Numbered from the stretch's first letter, positions 25,920 through 34,440 are shown. The stretch: DNA of 47,423 bases from Clostridiales bacterium (GCA_019415945.1 DXYF01000039.1:1-47423); one strand, 5' to 3'. The notes: generated from the sequence alone by a model not told the origin. Translations and numbers: made by a program.

Positions 25920-26226
25920 GCAGATAAATCAGGGCGAGCAGCAGAGCAGGGTCGGTATTTTCATCCATCAGCAAAACAAGCAACAGCAAAATAAGGCTTT
26001 GCTCCTTGTTTTTGAACATCATATCAAGCAAATTTGCATTTCCTTGCTGCTTTGGTGCAAATGCTTTTTCACTCGGCTGTTCGTCATTTTCCTGTTTTGA
26101 CTGCTCCTTGTTTGTCTGTTCCTGCTTTGCAGAGGGCTTTACGCTTTGCTGACTGCCGTGGTGAAACGGTTGGCGTCTGTTAATTTGCTGTGCCCTTGCA
26201 AAGGCCTCTTCTTCAAAACTGGGCAT
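25912..26226 (-). CDS. Small protein with Gln/Lys-rich middle and Leu-rich C-terminus
   Basis: 104 aa from the ATG at 26226 (AGGGGTGAAG just upstream; an earlier in-frame start at 26256 lies ahead of that site). The N-terminus (SFEEEAFARAQQINRRQPF) is charged, the middle is Q/E/K/P-rich and likely disordered, and the last ~25 residues are very hydrophobic, ending LLLALIYLLI with an embedded MDENTDPALL turn. This could be a C-terminal membrane hairpin. I do not recognise the family by function. It is the last of three small minus-strand genes at 25912-26917. Confidence 0.75.
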   Translation of the reverse strand: MPSFEEEAFARAQQINRRQPFHHGSQQSVKPSAKQEQTNKEQSKQENDEQPSEKAFAPKQQGNANLLDMMFKNKEQSLILLLLVLLMDENTDPALLLALIYLLI

Positions 26227-26305
26227 TTCTTCACCCCTTTTGTATTTGGTTTTCAATGCTGTTATTATCTGAATTTCGGTAATTTAAATCTTTGCTTAAA
26301 TAAGC

Positions 26306-26656
26306 TTAAATAAACATACCGTTGTCCTTTAGGATTGGAATTATTTTAATAAATTTTATCATCTTTTCGGCTCGGTCAAGTTTTTGCTGCTTTTCACTGC
26401 TCAAAAACGGACGCAGAGAATTTAAAAGCCGCGTCGTTTCGTCATTGCTGTTCACCGAGCTCATAACAGGAGCAAGGCGTGTTATTGCCGACAGCATATC
26501 GTCGCTTAAAAGCTCTGACTGTTTTGGTTTTGGCTTTGGCGTTTCGGGCTTTGCAAGTCCTAACTGCTCGCCGAGGCTCTGCACCTGTTTTAGTGCCTCG
26601 GGATTGCTGAGAATCTGATTAATTTTGTCTTGTATGTCAGACATTTTGCTTTTCAC
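26306..26656 (-). CDS. Small helical protein, unknown
   Basis: 116 aa from GTG 26656, which has AGGAG 5 bases upstream; an ATG four codons later is possible. The N-terminal stretch (KINQILSNPEALKQVQSLGE) resembles the C-terminal half of the neighbouring 77-residue protein (ILNDPEKAKELLNSP..). A KPxxPKPKPK linker near residue 40 separates it from a second helical part that ends in a short hydrophobic tail. No catalytic motif was seen. It sits between the other two small genes, 27 bases after the first and 79 bases before the last, and reads as one operon. Confidence 0.75.
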   Translation of the reverse strand: MKSKMSDIQDKINQILSNPEALKQVQSLGEQLGLAKPETPKPKPKQSELLSDDMLSAITRLAPVMSSVNSNDETTRLLNSLRPFLSSEKQQKLDRAEKMIKFIKIIPILKDNGMFI

Positions 26657-26683
26657 ACCCTCTCCTGTTTGTAAGTTTTTCTC

Positions 26684-26917
26684 TTATTTATTGTCGCCGA
26701 GCAGCTTTATTAACGCCTGTGCCTGAGGACTGTTTAAAAGCTCCTTTGCTTTTTCGGGATCATTTAAAATTGACTTTATTTTTTCAGACTGCTCTGTATC
26801 GGCATTTTTGAGCATCTCGTTAACATTTCCGCTTTTGGCTGCATTTTTAATTTGGTTTTCGGACACTCCAAGCTGTTTTGACAAGCTTGAGAGTAATTTG
26901 TTTATATTATCATTCAT
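26684..26917 (-). CDS. Small helical protein, unknown
   Basis: 77 aa, helical and charged with no membrane segment. The first half (INKLLSSLSKQLGVSENQIK) could be a small helical bundle. The second half carries the ILNDPEKAKELLNSPQAQAL pattern that recurs in the next gene. CGAGGTG precedes the ATG. It is the first gene of a three-gene minus-strand unit placed between proA and the phosphoesterase gene. Function unknown; a structural or spore-related role would be speculation. Confidence 0.75.
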   Translation of the reverse strand: MNDNINKLLSSLSKQLGVSENQIKNAAKSGNVNEMLKNADTEQSEKIKSILNDPEKAKELLNSPQAQALIKLLGDNK

Positions 26918-26973
26918 AAAAACACCTCGCTATATTCTATGCTTTAATTATATTTTTAGAACGGAGTTTTTTA

Positions 26974-27444
26974 ATGCGTATATTAGTTGTTTCAGACACA
27001 CACGGCGATTTAAAAACACTTTTGAAGGCTGTAAAGGCACAGCCGAGTGCCGAAATAATTTTTCACTGCGGCGACGGCGACGAACAGGTTCAGTATCTTA
27101 AAGAAACCTTAAAGGATAAAATGGTTGTAGGCGTAAGGGGAAACTGCGACTGGTGCAGTACGCTGCCGTCAAAAGAGGTTATGACGGTTTGCGGAAAAAG
27201 AATTTTTATCACGCACGGTCATCTCTATAACGCAAAAACAGGACTTTATAATATTGTAAGTGCAGCAAGAGAGGAAAAGGCAGATATTTTGCTGTTCGGA
27301 CATACTCATAATTCCTTAACGCTGTACGAGGACGGCCTTAACATTATGAATCCGGGTCATTGCAGCGGCTACATGGCGAGCTACGGATATATTGACATTA
27401 CCGATAACGGTGATATTGTAATGAACACCGTGCAGGTTAAATAA
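26974..27444 (+). CDS. YfcE/MJ0936-family metallophosphoesterase
   Basis: 156 aa. Single-domain dimetal phosphodiesterase. The calcineurin-type motifs are complete: SDTHGD (7-12), CGDGDE, GNCDW, THGH and GHTH. Substrate in the cell is unknown; related enzymes act on artificial phosphodiesters and possibly on nucleotide-type molecules. It begins the block phosphoesterase-holB-yaaT and diverges from the small-protein cluster. Confidence 0.92.
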   Translation: MRILVVSDTHGDLKTLLKAVKAQPSAEIIFHCGDGDEQVQYLKETLKDKMVVGVRGNCDWCSTLPSKEVMTVCGKRIFITHGHLYNAKTGLYNIVSAAREEKADILLFGHTHNSLTLYEDGLNIMNPGHCSGYMASYGYIDITDNGDIVMNTVQVK

Positions 27445-27497
27445 ATGCAGAAAACCGGCTTATTTGGTGATATAATAAACTTTGCAGGAGGTGTGCT

Positions 27498-28361
27498 ATG
27501 AATTTTAACGGTTTTAGCTTTGATACTGCCGTTCAAAACGCTCTGTCTGAGCTTGAAAACAACGGCAGAATCCCTCACGCAATAATCTTGGAATGTGAAA
27601 ACAAGGAAACCGCTTTGAATGCGGCAAAACACCTTGCTATGTACACCGTGTGCACAAGCCGTGAAAAACCTTGCGGCACCTGCTTGAATTGCCAAAAAGC
27701 AAGCCTTATGTCTCACCCCGACATAAGCTATGCATATCCGGAAAAAAAGTCAAAGACTTATTCTATCGAGCAAATTCGCAGTATATCAAAGGACGCGTAT
27801 ATTCTGCCGAATGAGGCAGACGCAAAGGTATATATTTTTGAGGAAGCAGACAACAGGCTGTCCGTTATTGCACAAAATTCTTTTTTAAAGCTGCTTGAGG
27901 AGCCTCCTCAGAATGTGCATTTTATTTTGCTGTGCGAAAATGCACAAAAGCTTCTCATAACCATACTTTCACGCTGTACGGTGGTGCGGCTCAAACAGAA
28001 AGCCAATATAAGTGAAAAATCACTTAAAAATGCACAAAAAATAGTAAACGGTATTATTTCATCCCGAGAATACGATTTGCTCCTTGCTCTGAATGTTCTT
28101 TCGGACAAACAGTCGGCGGATGAAACTCTCTCGGCGGTACGCACGCTTTTGCGTGACGGGCTTGCTGTTTCTGTCGGAGGAAGCACTCTGCTTGACGGCA
28201 CGCTCGGCAAAAATCTTGCGGCACGCTTTACAAAGGGACAAATAATACAAATGATTGAGCTTACACAAAGCTCTGCAATAAAAATAAAACAGAACATTAA
28301 CATAAATCTCCTTACAACATGGTTGTGCGGAGAATACAGGAGGATTTCATGGCAGAGGTAA
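27498..28361 (+). CDS. holB: DNA polymerase III subunit delta'
   Basis: 287 aa. Part of the clamp loader. The four-cysteine zinc module is visible (CTSREKPCGTCLNCQKA). The P-loop position (ILECENKETALNAAK) lacks GKT, consistent with an ATPase-inactive delta' subunit. KVYIFEEADNRLSVIAQNSFLKLLEEPPQ is the family signature, followed by ILSRC with the sensor arginine. AGGAGGTG lies before the ATG and an extended -10 (TGATATAAT, ending 27476) precedes it. The end overlaps yaaT by 13 bases, as in the conserved holB-yaaT pair of B. subtilis. Confidence 0.92.
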   Translation: MNFNGFSFDTAVQNALSELENNGRIPHAIILECENKETALNAAKHLAMYTVCTSREKPCGTCLNCQKASLMSHPDISYAYPEKKSKTYSIEQIRSISKDAYILPNEADAKVYIFEEADNRLSVIAQNSFLKLLEEPPQNVHFILLCENAQKLLITILSRCTVVRLKQKANISEKSLKNAQKIVNGIISSREYDLLLALNVLSDKQSADETLSAVRTLLRDGLAVSVGGSTLLDGTLGKNLAARFTKGQIIQMIELTQSSAIKIKQNININLLTTWLCGEYRRISWQR

Positions 28362-29215
28362 TCGGAGTTAGATTCAAAGAGGTCGGCAAGGTTTATTACT
28401 TTGACCCTCTTGACAATAAGCTTAACAAAGGCGATATGGTAGTGGTTGAAACGGCAAGAGGTCTTGAGTGCGGAGAAGTTGCAACTCCTAACAAGACTAT
28501 TGATGAAGCAGAGCTTACACATCCGCTTAAACCGCTTATAAGAATTGCAACTGACAGCGACCTAAATCACCTTGCTGAAAACAAGCTCAAAGAAAAGGAA
28601 GCTTACAAAATCTGCGAACAAAAAATTGCAAACCACAAACTTGATATGAAGCTTGTCAATGTTGAATACACATTTGATAACAGTAAAATTTTATTTTATT
28701 TTACAGCCGACGGCAGAGTGGACTTCCGTGCACTTGTAAAGGATTTGGCGTCGGTTTTCAGAACAAGAATCGAGCTTAGACAAATTGGCGTCAGGGACGA
28801 GGCAAAAATGCTCGGCGGCTTGGGAATTTGCGGCAAACCGTTTTGCTGTGCAAGCTATATGGGCGAATTTCAGCCCGTATCCATTAAGATGGCAAAGGAG
28901 CAGGGTCTTTCGCTCTCCCCCGTCAAAATTTCGGGAACCTGCGGCAGACTGATGTGCTGTCTTAAATATGAGCAGGAGGCATACACCGACCTGTTAAAGA
29001 AAACCCCGAAAGTAGGTGCAATAGTAAATACCCCTGAGGGCAAGGGTCTTGTTGTTGAAAACAACCTCATTGCGGGAACGCTTAAAGTTAAACTTGACGA
29101 GGCTCCCGAAGATGTTGCTCCCAAAACTTTTACGGTAAAGGAATGTAAACTTGTTAAGGACGGATATATAAAAGTCAACAAAAAGGAATTGGAACAGCTA
29201 AAGGGCTTGGAATAA
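28349..29215 (+). CDS. ricT: RicT/YaaT, PSP1-domain regulator
   Basis: 288 aa from the ATG at 28349 (AGGAGG 5 bases upstream; an upstream in-frame ATG at 28319 lacks a site). In B. subtilis this protein (YaaT) works with YlbF and YmcA in a complex that affects Spo0A phosphorylation and mRNA processing by RNase Y, and it binds Fe-S clusters. The conserved cysteine blocks GICGKPFCCASYMGEF and SGTCGRLMCCLKYEQ are intact. It follows holB as in Bacillus. The next gene is a ferredoxin rather than yabA. Confidence 0.9.
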   Translation: MAEVIGVRFKEVGKVYYFDPLDNKLNKGDMVVVETARGLECGEVATPNKTIDEAELTHPLKPLIRIATDSDLNHLAENKLKEKEAYKICEQKIANHKLDMKLVNVEYTFDNSKILFYFTADGRVDFRALVKDLASVFRTRIELRQIGVRDEAKMLGGLGICGKPFCCASYMGEFQPVSIKMAKEQGLSLSPVKISGTCGRLMCCLKYEQEAYTDLLKKTPKVGAIVNTPEGKGLVVENNLIAGTLKVKLDEAPEDVAPKTFTVKECKLVKDGYIKVNKKELEQLKGLE

Positions 29216-29307
29216 TTCAAATTTTTATTTTATCCGATAATATTTAGCACTAAATGTAAACAAATAATTTATTATTTGTAAAAAAATTAAAAATATTTCT
29301 AAAACAT

Positions 29308-29335
29308 TTGCATTTTGCAAAATATGTGTTAAAAT
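29308..29335 (+). promoter_or_regulatory. Possible promoter of the ferredoxin gene
   Basis: TTGCAT (29308-29313), 16-base spacer, TAAAAT (29330-29335), in the 153-base gap after ricT. Confidence 0.5.
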
Positions 29336-29368
29336 ATATGTGAAATCTTTTAAGGAGGTGTTCCCCCT

Positions 29369-29539
29369 ATGGCATATGTAATTAGTGACGATTGCATCGC
29401 ATGCGGTGCTTGTGCAGACGCTTGTCCTTGCTCTGCTATTTCAGAGGGCGACGGCAAGTATGTTATTGACGCTGACGCTTGTGCAGACTGCGGTTCCTGT
29501 GCTGATGTATGCCCGGTAGGTGCTCCTCAGGAGGCATAA
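29369..29539 (+). CDS. 2[4Fe-4S] ferredoxin
   Basis: 56 aa. Small clostridial-type electron carrier. Two cluster-binding motifs of the form CxxCxxCxxxCP are complete: CIACGACADACP near residues 9-20 and CADCGSCADVCP near 38-49. The protein is acidic throughout. A full AAGGAGGTG site lies 9 bases before the ATG, and a perfect terminator follows, so it is a strongly expressed one-gene unit. It sits between ricT and trmN6, the place taken by yabA in B. subtilis. Confidence 0.95.
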   Translation: MAYVISDDCIACGACADACPCSAISEGDGKYVIDADACADCGSCADVCPVGAPQEA

Positions 29540-29560
29540 TTCGGGGTTAATCAAAACTTC

Positions 29561-29590
29561 AAACGGCAAGGTGTATTCCTTGCCGTTTTT
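29561..29590 (+). terminator. Terminator of the ferredoxin gene
   Basis: An 11-bp perfect stem (29561-29571 with 29578-29588, aaacggcaagg) and the loop tgtatt, followed by TTTTT. It isolates the ferredoxin from trmN6. Confidence 0.92.
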
Positions 29591-29629
29591 CTCTGTAAAC
29601 AACATCCTGTCTGCACGAAAGGAATTGCT

Positions 29630-30376
29630 ATGCGTAATATACACCTTGAACCGCTCGGAAACGGTATTCAGATATATGTTTCCGAAAGCTACCGTTTTTC
29701 AACCGATACCATACTGCTTGCTGATTTTTCCATGCCTAAGGGCAAAAAGAAATGTGCCGAACTCGGAACAGGATGCGGAACAATTCCGCTTTTGTGGTCA
29801 AGGCACAACAAAGAGATTGAAACAGACGCCGTGGAAATTCAGACAGATGCCTGCACACTTGCTCAAAAAAGTGTTGAACTTAATAATTTGTGCGATAAAA
29901 TAAGGGTAATCAATGCCGATTTAAAGGACCTTAAAGGAAAGCTTACTTTCGGCTGTTATGACCTTGTCGTGTGCAATCCGCCCTACAAGATAGGCGGAGG
30001 CGGAATTACAAACCCACAGGGGTCAAAGCAAATTGCAAGGCACGAAACCGAATGTACGCTTGACGACATTTGCAGTGCCGCGTCAAAGCTTTTGCAATTC
30101 GGCGGAAGTTTTTGCGTCTGTCAGCGGCCGGAACGCCTTGCCGATGTTATGGAGTCGATGCGTAAATTTGCCATTGAGCCCAAAACGCTGCGTATTGTTC
30201 AGCAAAGGAAAAACAAGGCTCCGAAGCTTTTTTTGTTAGAGGGCAGAAGAGGCGGAAAGCGTGGATTTTTAAACGTCCTCCCCACCCTGTTCATTGAAGC
30301 CGACAACGGAGATTTCTCCGATGAAATGATGAAAATTTACGGCTGTTACAAAACACCGTTTGAAGAATTGAAGTGA
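29630..30376 (+). CDS. tRNA1(Val) adenine-N6-methyltransferase-like protein (YabB/TrmN6)
   Basis: 248 aa. SAM-dependent methyltransferase: motif I is CAELGTGCGTIPLL near residue 42, and the N6-adenine motif NPPY is near residue 115 (VVCNPPYKIGGGG). The RNA-binding-like C-terminus has a basic RRGGKRG stretch. E. coli TrmN6 methylates A37 of tRNA-Val; the B. subtilis homologue is YabB, and the order yaaT-(x)-yabB-rsmI is kept here. AAAGGA lies before the ATG. Confidence 0.9.
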   Translation: MRNIHLEPLGNGIQIYVSESYRFSTDTILLADFSMPKGKKKCAELGTGCGTIPLLWSRHNKEIETDAVEIQTDACTLAQKSVELNNLCDKIRVINADLKDLKGKLTFGCYDLVVCNPPYKIGGGGITNPQGSKQIARHETECTLDDICSAASKLLQFGGSFCVCQRPERLADVMESMRKFAIEPKTLRIVQQRKNKAPKLFLLEGRRGGKRGFLNVLPTLFIEADNGDFSDEMMKIYGCYKTPFEELK

Positions 30377-30380
30377 TATT

Positions 30381-31205
30381 ATGAGTGGAATTTTATATGT
30401 TACCGGAACTCCGATAGGCAATCTTTCAGACCTTTCGCCGAGAGCAATAAGCACACTTGAAAGCGTTGATTTTATTGCCGCCGAAGATACAAGGGTAACG
30501 CTTAAGCTTTTAAACCGCTTCGGCATAAAAAAGCCCATGATAAGCTACTATGAGCACAACAAGCGTGAACGCGGCGAGATTATCGCAGACAGAATTTTAA
30601 AGGGCGAAAACTGTGCGATAGTTACCGATGCAGGAATGCCCTGTATTTCGGACCCTGGCGAGGATTTAATAAAGCTTTGTGAAGAGCGTGGAATAAAAAC
30701 CGTTGTCATACCCGGACCGAGTGCAGTAATATCCGCACTTGCGGTATCGGGACTTGAAACGGGACGATTTACATTTGAAGGCTTTTTGAGCGTGAACAAA
30801 AAAAGCCGAAACGAGCATCTGCAAAGCCTTAAAAACGAACACCGAACTATGATTTTTTATGAAGCACCCCACAAGCTTCCAAATACTTTAAAAGACCTCT
30901 ATTCTGCGTTTGGAGAGCGAAAACTGTCCATTGTGCGTGAACTTACAAAGCTGCACGAGGAGGTTATCCGCACCACGACAAAGTATGCGGCTGAAAACTA
31001 TGCTGACGGCAGTATAAAGGGCGAAATTGTGCTTGTGCTTGAAGGAGCGACAAAAGAAACACAAGAGCAGGAACTGACGCTTGAATACGCCGTTGAAACC
31101 GCAAAAAAGCTTATTGAAAACGGAGAAAAGCCTACGGAAGCGGCAAAGCAGGCGGCGGCGATAACAGGCTTTAAAAAGAATGAAATATACAGGGAGCTTT
31201 TGTAA
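30381..31205 (+). CDS. rsmI: 16S rRNA (cytidine1402-2'-O)-methyltransferase
   Basis: 274 aa. Methylates C1402 in the decoding centre. Tetrapyrrole-methylase fold motifs are LYVTGTPIGNLSDLSPRA at the N-terminus, AAEDTRVTLKLLNRFGI, VTDAGMPCISDPGEDLI and IPGPSAVISALAVSGL. It starts 5 bases after trmN6 and its stop codon shares one base with the folC start. Confidence 0.95.
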   Translation: MSGILYVTGTPIGNLSDLSPRAISTLESVDFIAAEDTRVTLKLLNRFGIKKPMISYYEHNKRERGEIIADRILKGENCAIVTDAGMPCISDPGEDLIKLCEERGIKTVVIPGPSAVISALAVSGLETGRFTFEGFLSVNKKSRNEHLQSLKNEHRTMIFYEAPHKLPNTLKDLYSAFGERKLSIVRELTKLHEEVIRTTTKYAAENYADGSIKGEIVLVLEGATKETQEQELTLEYAVETAKKLIENGEKPTEAAKQAAAITGFKKNEIYRELL

Positions 31206-32497
31206 TGACATATGAAACCGCATTAGATAAAATACATTCACTGCTTACCTTTGGTTCCCGTCCGGGTCTTGACAGAATTTTAACTCTGCTTGATCGTATG
31301 GGCAACCCGCAGGATAAGCTTCAATACATTCATATTGCAGGTACTAACGGCAAAGGCTCTGTTTGTGCAATGCTGTCCGCTGTGCTTGTGTCGGCAGGAT
31401 ACAAAACGGGACTTTTCATATCGCCCTACATCACTGATTTTCGCGAGAGAATTCAGATTAACAATCAGATGATTTCAAAAGAAGTGCTCACATCTGCCGT
31501 TGAAAAAACTTTTCCTCTTGTACAGCAGCTAAGCCGCGAGGGCATTGTAATAACGGAATTTGAGTATGTAAACGCCCTTGAGTTTTACATTCACGCAGAG
31601 GCAAAGTGTGACATAGTAGTGCTTGAAACAGGTATGGGTGGACTTCTTGACTGCACCAATGTTATAAAGCCGCCGATCTGCTCGGTTATTACAACTATCG
31701 GACTTGACCACACCGCCGTGCTTGGCGACACCATACAGGAAATTGCAAAGCAAAAATGCGGTATTATAAAATCTCCGTCATTTACTGTCACCTCAAGCCA
31801 AACGCCTGAAGCTATGGAGGTTATTGAAGAAACTGCAAAAAGCCTTAATGTTGAGCTTGTGACAAGCGACCGCATAAAAATAAATGTAATTAAAGAAACT
31901 CTTGAGGGAAGCGAATTTGAATACAACGGAAACAAAGTCGCCTTGAAGCTTGCGGGAAAACACCAGCTTGAAAACGCAAGGACTGCACTCGCCGCAATCG
32001 AAAGTATAAGAGAACGGGGGATTCTTGAAATTTCAGACAGTGATATTTGCATGGGTTTTGCAAAAGCCGTAAATCCAGCAAGACTTGAGCTGCTGTGCAG
32101 CGACCCTGTCGTTTTGCTTGACGGAGCACACAACCCAAACGGCATTGAGGCACTGAAAGAAGCGGTAAATCTTTTTTTACACGGCAAAAAAATTATTTGC
32201 ATACTCGGAATGCTTGCAGACAAGGACATTGACAGCTCTTTAAAACTGCTCAAAGGCGTATTTGAAAGCGTTTACACCGTGCCTGTCCAAAATCCCAGAG
32301 CAATTTTACCCTGTGAGCTTGCGGACAAATGCAGGCCGTATTTTGACAGCGTACATTCGTTTGACAGCGTAGAAACGGCGTTTGACGCGGCGTTGTGCAA
32401 AGCAAAAAAAGAGAAAAATGCCGTATTAATCTGCGGTTCGCTTTACCTTGCAGGTGAAATAAGACCGTATGTATTAGGCAAAATATATAAGTCTTAA
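31205..32497 (+). CDS. folC: Folylpolyglutamate synthase / dihydrofolate synthase
   Basis: 430 aa. ATP-dependent addition of glutamate to folates. The P-loop IHIAGTNGKGSVCAML is near residue 41, the Mur-ligase-type ETGMGGLLDCTN and ITTIGLDHTAVLGDT motifs follow, and LLDGAHNPNGI marks the C-terminal domain. The ATG overlaps the rsmI stop by one base. A terminator follows. Confidence 0.94.
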   Translation: MTYETALDKIHSLLTFGSRPGLDRILTLLDRMGNPQDKLQYIHIAGTNGKGSVCAMLSAVLVSAGYKTGLFISPYITDFRERIQINNQMISKEVLTSAVEKTFPLVQQLSREGIVITEFEYVNALEFYIHAEAKCDIVVLETGMGGLLDCTNVIKPPICSVITTIGLDHTAVLGDTIQEIAKQKCGIIKSPSFTVTSSQTPEAMEVIEETAKSLNVELVTSDRIKINVIKETLEGSEFEYNGNKVALKLAGKHQLENARTALAAIESIRERGILEISDSDICMGFAKAVNPARLELLCSDPVVLLDGAHNPNGIEALKEAVNLFLHGKKIICILGMLADKDIDSSLKLLKGVFESVYTVPVQNPRAILPCELADKCRPYFDSVHSFDSVETAFDAALCKAKKEKNAVLICGSLYLAGEIRPYVLGKIYKS

Positions 32498-32553
32498 TAA
32501 TTCAAAAAAAATTACTAAAATATTTTTATACAACAGAATAAAACAAATTTTTT

Positions 32554-32594
32554 ACTCCATACTATTTATTATAGGTATGGAGTTTTATTTTTTA
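32554..32594 (+). terminator. Terminator after folC
   Basis: A 9-bp stem actccatac/gtatggagt (32554-32562 with 32575-32583), 12-base loop, then TTTATTTTTT. It lies only 30 bases before spoIIAA, so the spoIIA promoter must lie within or ahead of it. A SigH-type -10 (acaGAATaa, 32533-32541) is present but its -35 is poor. Confidence 0.75.
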
Positions 32595-32623
32595 TAAAGC
32601 TAACAAAGCAAAGGAAGGATAAG

Positions 32624-32926
32624 ATGTTAAGAACAGAATACGAAAACAATATTCTTACCGCATACATAGACGGCGAAATCGATCACGATTCAGCGGCAAA
32701 AATAAGAACACGAATTGACGGGGTCATACAATCGCTGAAACCTAAGCTTCTGAACCTCGACTTTTCCGCAGTATCGTTTATGGATTCATCGGGAGTAGGA
32801 CTTGTTATGGGAAGATACAAGCAAATGAAGCTTATAGGCGGAGGATTAAGAGTTACAAATGTACCCGAGCGGCTTTACAGAATTTTTGAAATGTCGGGAC
32901 TTGGGTCACTGGGGGTGTTAAGATGA
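32624..32926 (+). CDS. spoIIAA: Anti-sigma F factor antagonist
   Basis: 100 aa STAS-domain protein. When unphosphorylated it binds SpoIIAB and frees SigF in the forespore. The phosphorylated serine lies in the FMDSSGVGLVMGRY motif (near residues 53-58). GGAAGGA precedes the ATG. It overlaps spoIIAB by 4 bases (ATGA), the usual coupling in this operon. Confidence 0.95.
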   Translation: MLRTEYENNILTAYIDGEIDHDSAAKIRTRIDGVIQSLKPKLLNLDFSAVSFMDSSGVGLVMGRYKQMKLIGGGLRVTNVPERLYRIFEMSGLGSLGVLR

Positions 32927-33363
32927 AAAAAATTAATGAAATGAGCGTTAATTTCCCGTCAAACAGCTGCAACGAATCGCTTGCAAGAAGCGTTATCGCG
33001 TCGTTTGTAATGGGACTTGATCCAACGGTAAGCGAGCTGAGCGATATAAAAACCGCTGTTTCCGAAGCAGTTACAAACAGCATTGTGCACGGCTACAGAA
33101 GAAGCACGGGTACAATCTACATAAAGGCGGTAATAACCGACAAAAACAAGGTAATAATCAAAATCCGTGACAGAGGCTGCGGAATTGAAGATATAGAAAA
33201 GGCAATGGAGCCGCTTTTTACAACCGCCCCCGAAGAAGAGCGTGCGGGTCTCGGATTTGCGGTAATGCAAAGCTTTTGTGATAAGGTCAAGGTAAGGTCC
33301 GAACCGAACAAAGGCACCACGGTAACGCTTGAAAAGATTTTCGGTAAAGAAGATGACCGATAA
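32923..33363 (+). CDS. spoIIAB: Anti-sigma F factor (serine kinase)
   Basis: 146 aa GHKL-type kinase. Holds SigF inactive and phosphorylates SpoIIAA. ATP-binding boxes are complete: SEAVTNSIVHGY (N box), IRDRGCGIEDIE (G1) and ERAGLGFAVMQSF (G2). The gene overlaps both neighbours, 4 bases with spoIIAA and 11 bases with sigF. Confidence 0.95.
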   Translation: MKKINEMSVNFPSNSCNESLARSVIASFVMGLDPTVSELSDIKTAVSEAVTNSIVHGYRRSTGTIYIKAVITDKNKVIIKIRDRGCGIEDIEKAMEPLFTTAPEEERAGLGFAVMQSFCDKVKVRSEPNKGTTVTLEKIFGKEDDR

Positions 33364-34012
33364 AAACAAAACGGCACAGTCAAATTTCGGACTTGTTCAC
33401 GCATGCTGCAAAAGATTTAAAGGCAAGGGAATTGAATATGAAGAACTGTTTTCGGCAGGCTGTCTGGGACTTGCAAAGGCGATAAACAATTTTGACGAAA
33501 CAAGAAATCTCGCATTTTCAACCTATGCCTTTCCCGTTATAATGGGTGAAATTAAGCGGCTCTTTCGTGACGGCGGTGCAGTAAAGGTCAGCAGAACGCT
33601 TAAGGAACTTGCAATTTTAATTGCAAAAGAAAACAATGAAAACAAAATAAAAAACGGCTGTGAGCTTACAACCTCACAGCTTGCAGAAAAGCTTGATGTA
33701 TCAACAGAAAAAATCATCGACGCTCTTAACAGCACAAAAAATCCGCTGTCACTGACGGCGGAATATGACGAAAACGGAAATTTAGAACTTGATGTTCCTG
33801 TTGATGACATACAGTATGAAATTTCCGAAAGGCTAAGTCTTGAGCAGGCTCTGACGCTTCTTGAAAACCGTGACCGAGAGATTATACGACTACGCTACTA
33901 TAAATGCAAAACTCAAACCCAGACTGCCAAAATTCTCAATATGACTCAAGTACAGGTAAGCAGAAGAGAAAAGAAAATTCTGTCAATCATTCGTGAAAAA
34001 ATGGCAACATAA
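33353..34012 (+). CDS. sigF: Forespore RNA polymerase sigma-F factor
   Basis: 219 aa from the ATG at 33353, which overlaps the end of spoIIAB; the protein then starts MTDKNKTAQSNFG. An in-frame TTG at 33329 is possible but unneeded. Sigma-70 family: region 2 (EELFSAGCLGLAKAINNFDETRNLAFSTYA) binds the -10 element and core polymerase, region 3 follows, and region 4 has REIIRLRYYKCKTQTQTAKILNMTQVQVSRRE. It directs early forespore transcription. No terminator is obvious after it. Confidence 0.94.
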   Translation: MTDKNKTAQSNFGLVHACCKRFKGKGIEYEELFSAGCLGLAKAINNFDETRNLAFSTYAFPVIMGEIKRLFRDGGAVKVSRTLKELAILIAKENNENKIKNGCELTTSQLAEKLDVSTEKIIDALNSTKNPLSLTAEYDENGNLELDVPVDDIQYEISERLSLEQALTLLENRDREIIRLRYYKCKTQTQTAKILNMTQVQVSRREKKILSIIREKMAT

Positions 34013-34391
34013 TAAAATTATTTTACAACACAAAACTTCACATTTCTTTACGGAAAGTTCAAACAGTTACATTCTGCTTCAGTATTTTCAATTCTCAGAT
34101 TTTCGCTTATATCAAGGAGCAATGGTTAAGTATCTTTTTTTAACCGTAAAATTATAAACACAAGACTTTACAAATATTCTCTAAAATCCCGTTATCAGAA
34201 AACTGAAAGTGCAGATTAATCCCTAAACTTTTATTGTATAACTAAGCACAGTTATTGCACTTTGTACTTTATTTTAACCGACCGTTTTTTTAGATAGTTA
34301 ATATTATATAATAAAAAAATATTATAAAAATGTTAATAATTATTTTAAATGACAAAAAGTTATATTTTAGAAGAAAGTGTTAGATTTTATA
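34013..34391. other. AT-rich intergenic stretch, no gene seen
   Basis: The gap after sigF is very AT-rich. A 37-codon open frame beginning at 34349 has no ribosome binding site. A weak GGTTAA/TTAACC stem near 34122-34143 is the only structure noticed. Confidence 0.6.
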
Positions 34392-34421
34392 TTGACTTTT
34401 ATTTTATTTATATGATATTAT
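34392..34421 (+). promoter_or_regulatory. SigA promoter of the starch-binding-like protein
   Basis: TTGACT (34392-34397), 18-base spacer, TATTAT (34416-34421). The predicted transcription start is near 34428, inside the cre box that follows. Confidence 0.7.
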
Positions 34422-34426
34422 ATTGC

Positions 34427-34440
34427 TGTAAGCGCTTGCA
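34427..34440 (+). promoter_or_regulatory. cre box (CcpA operator)
   Basis: TGTAAGCGCTTGCA matches the catabolite-responsive element consensus TGWAANCGNTNWCA at 13 of 14 positions. It overlaps the predicted transcription start, a position where CcpA normally represses. It implies glucose repression of the downstream gene. Confidence 0.75.

Noticed and set aside
32498..32623. SigH promoter for spoIIA
   Set aside because: A GAAT -10 is present but the -35 is poor and a terminator lies between it and the gene; not called as a feature.
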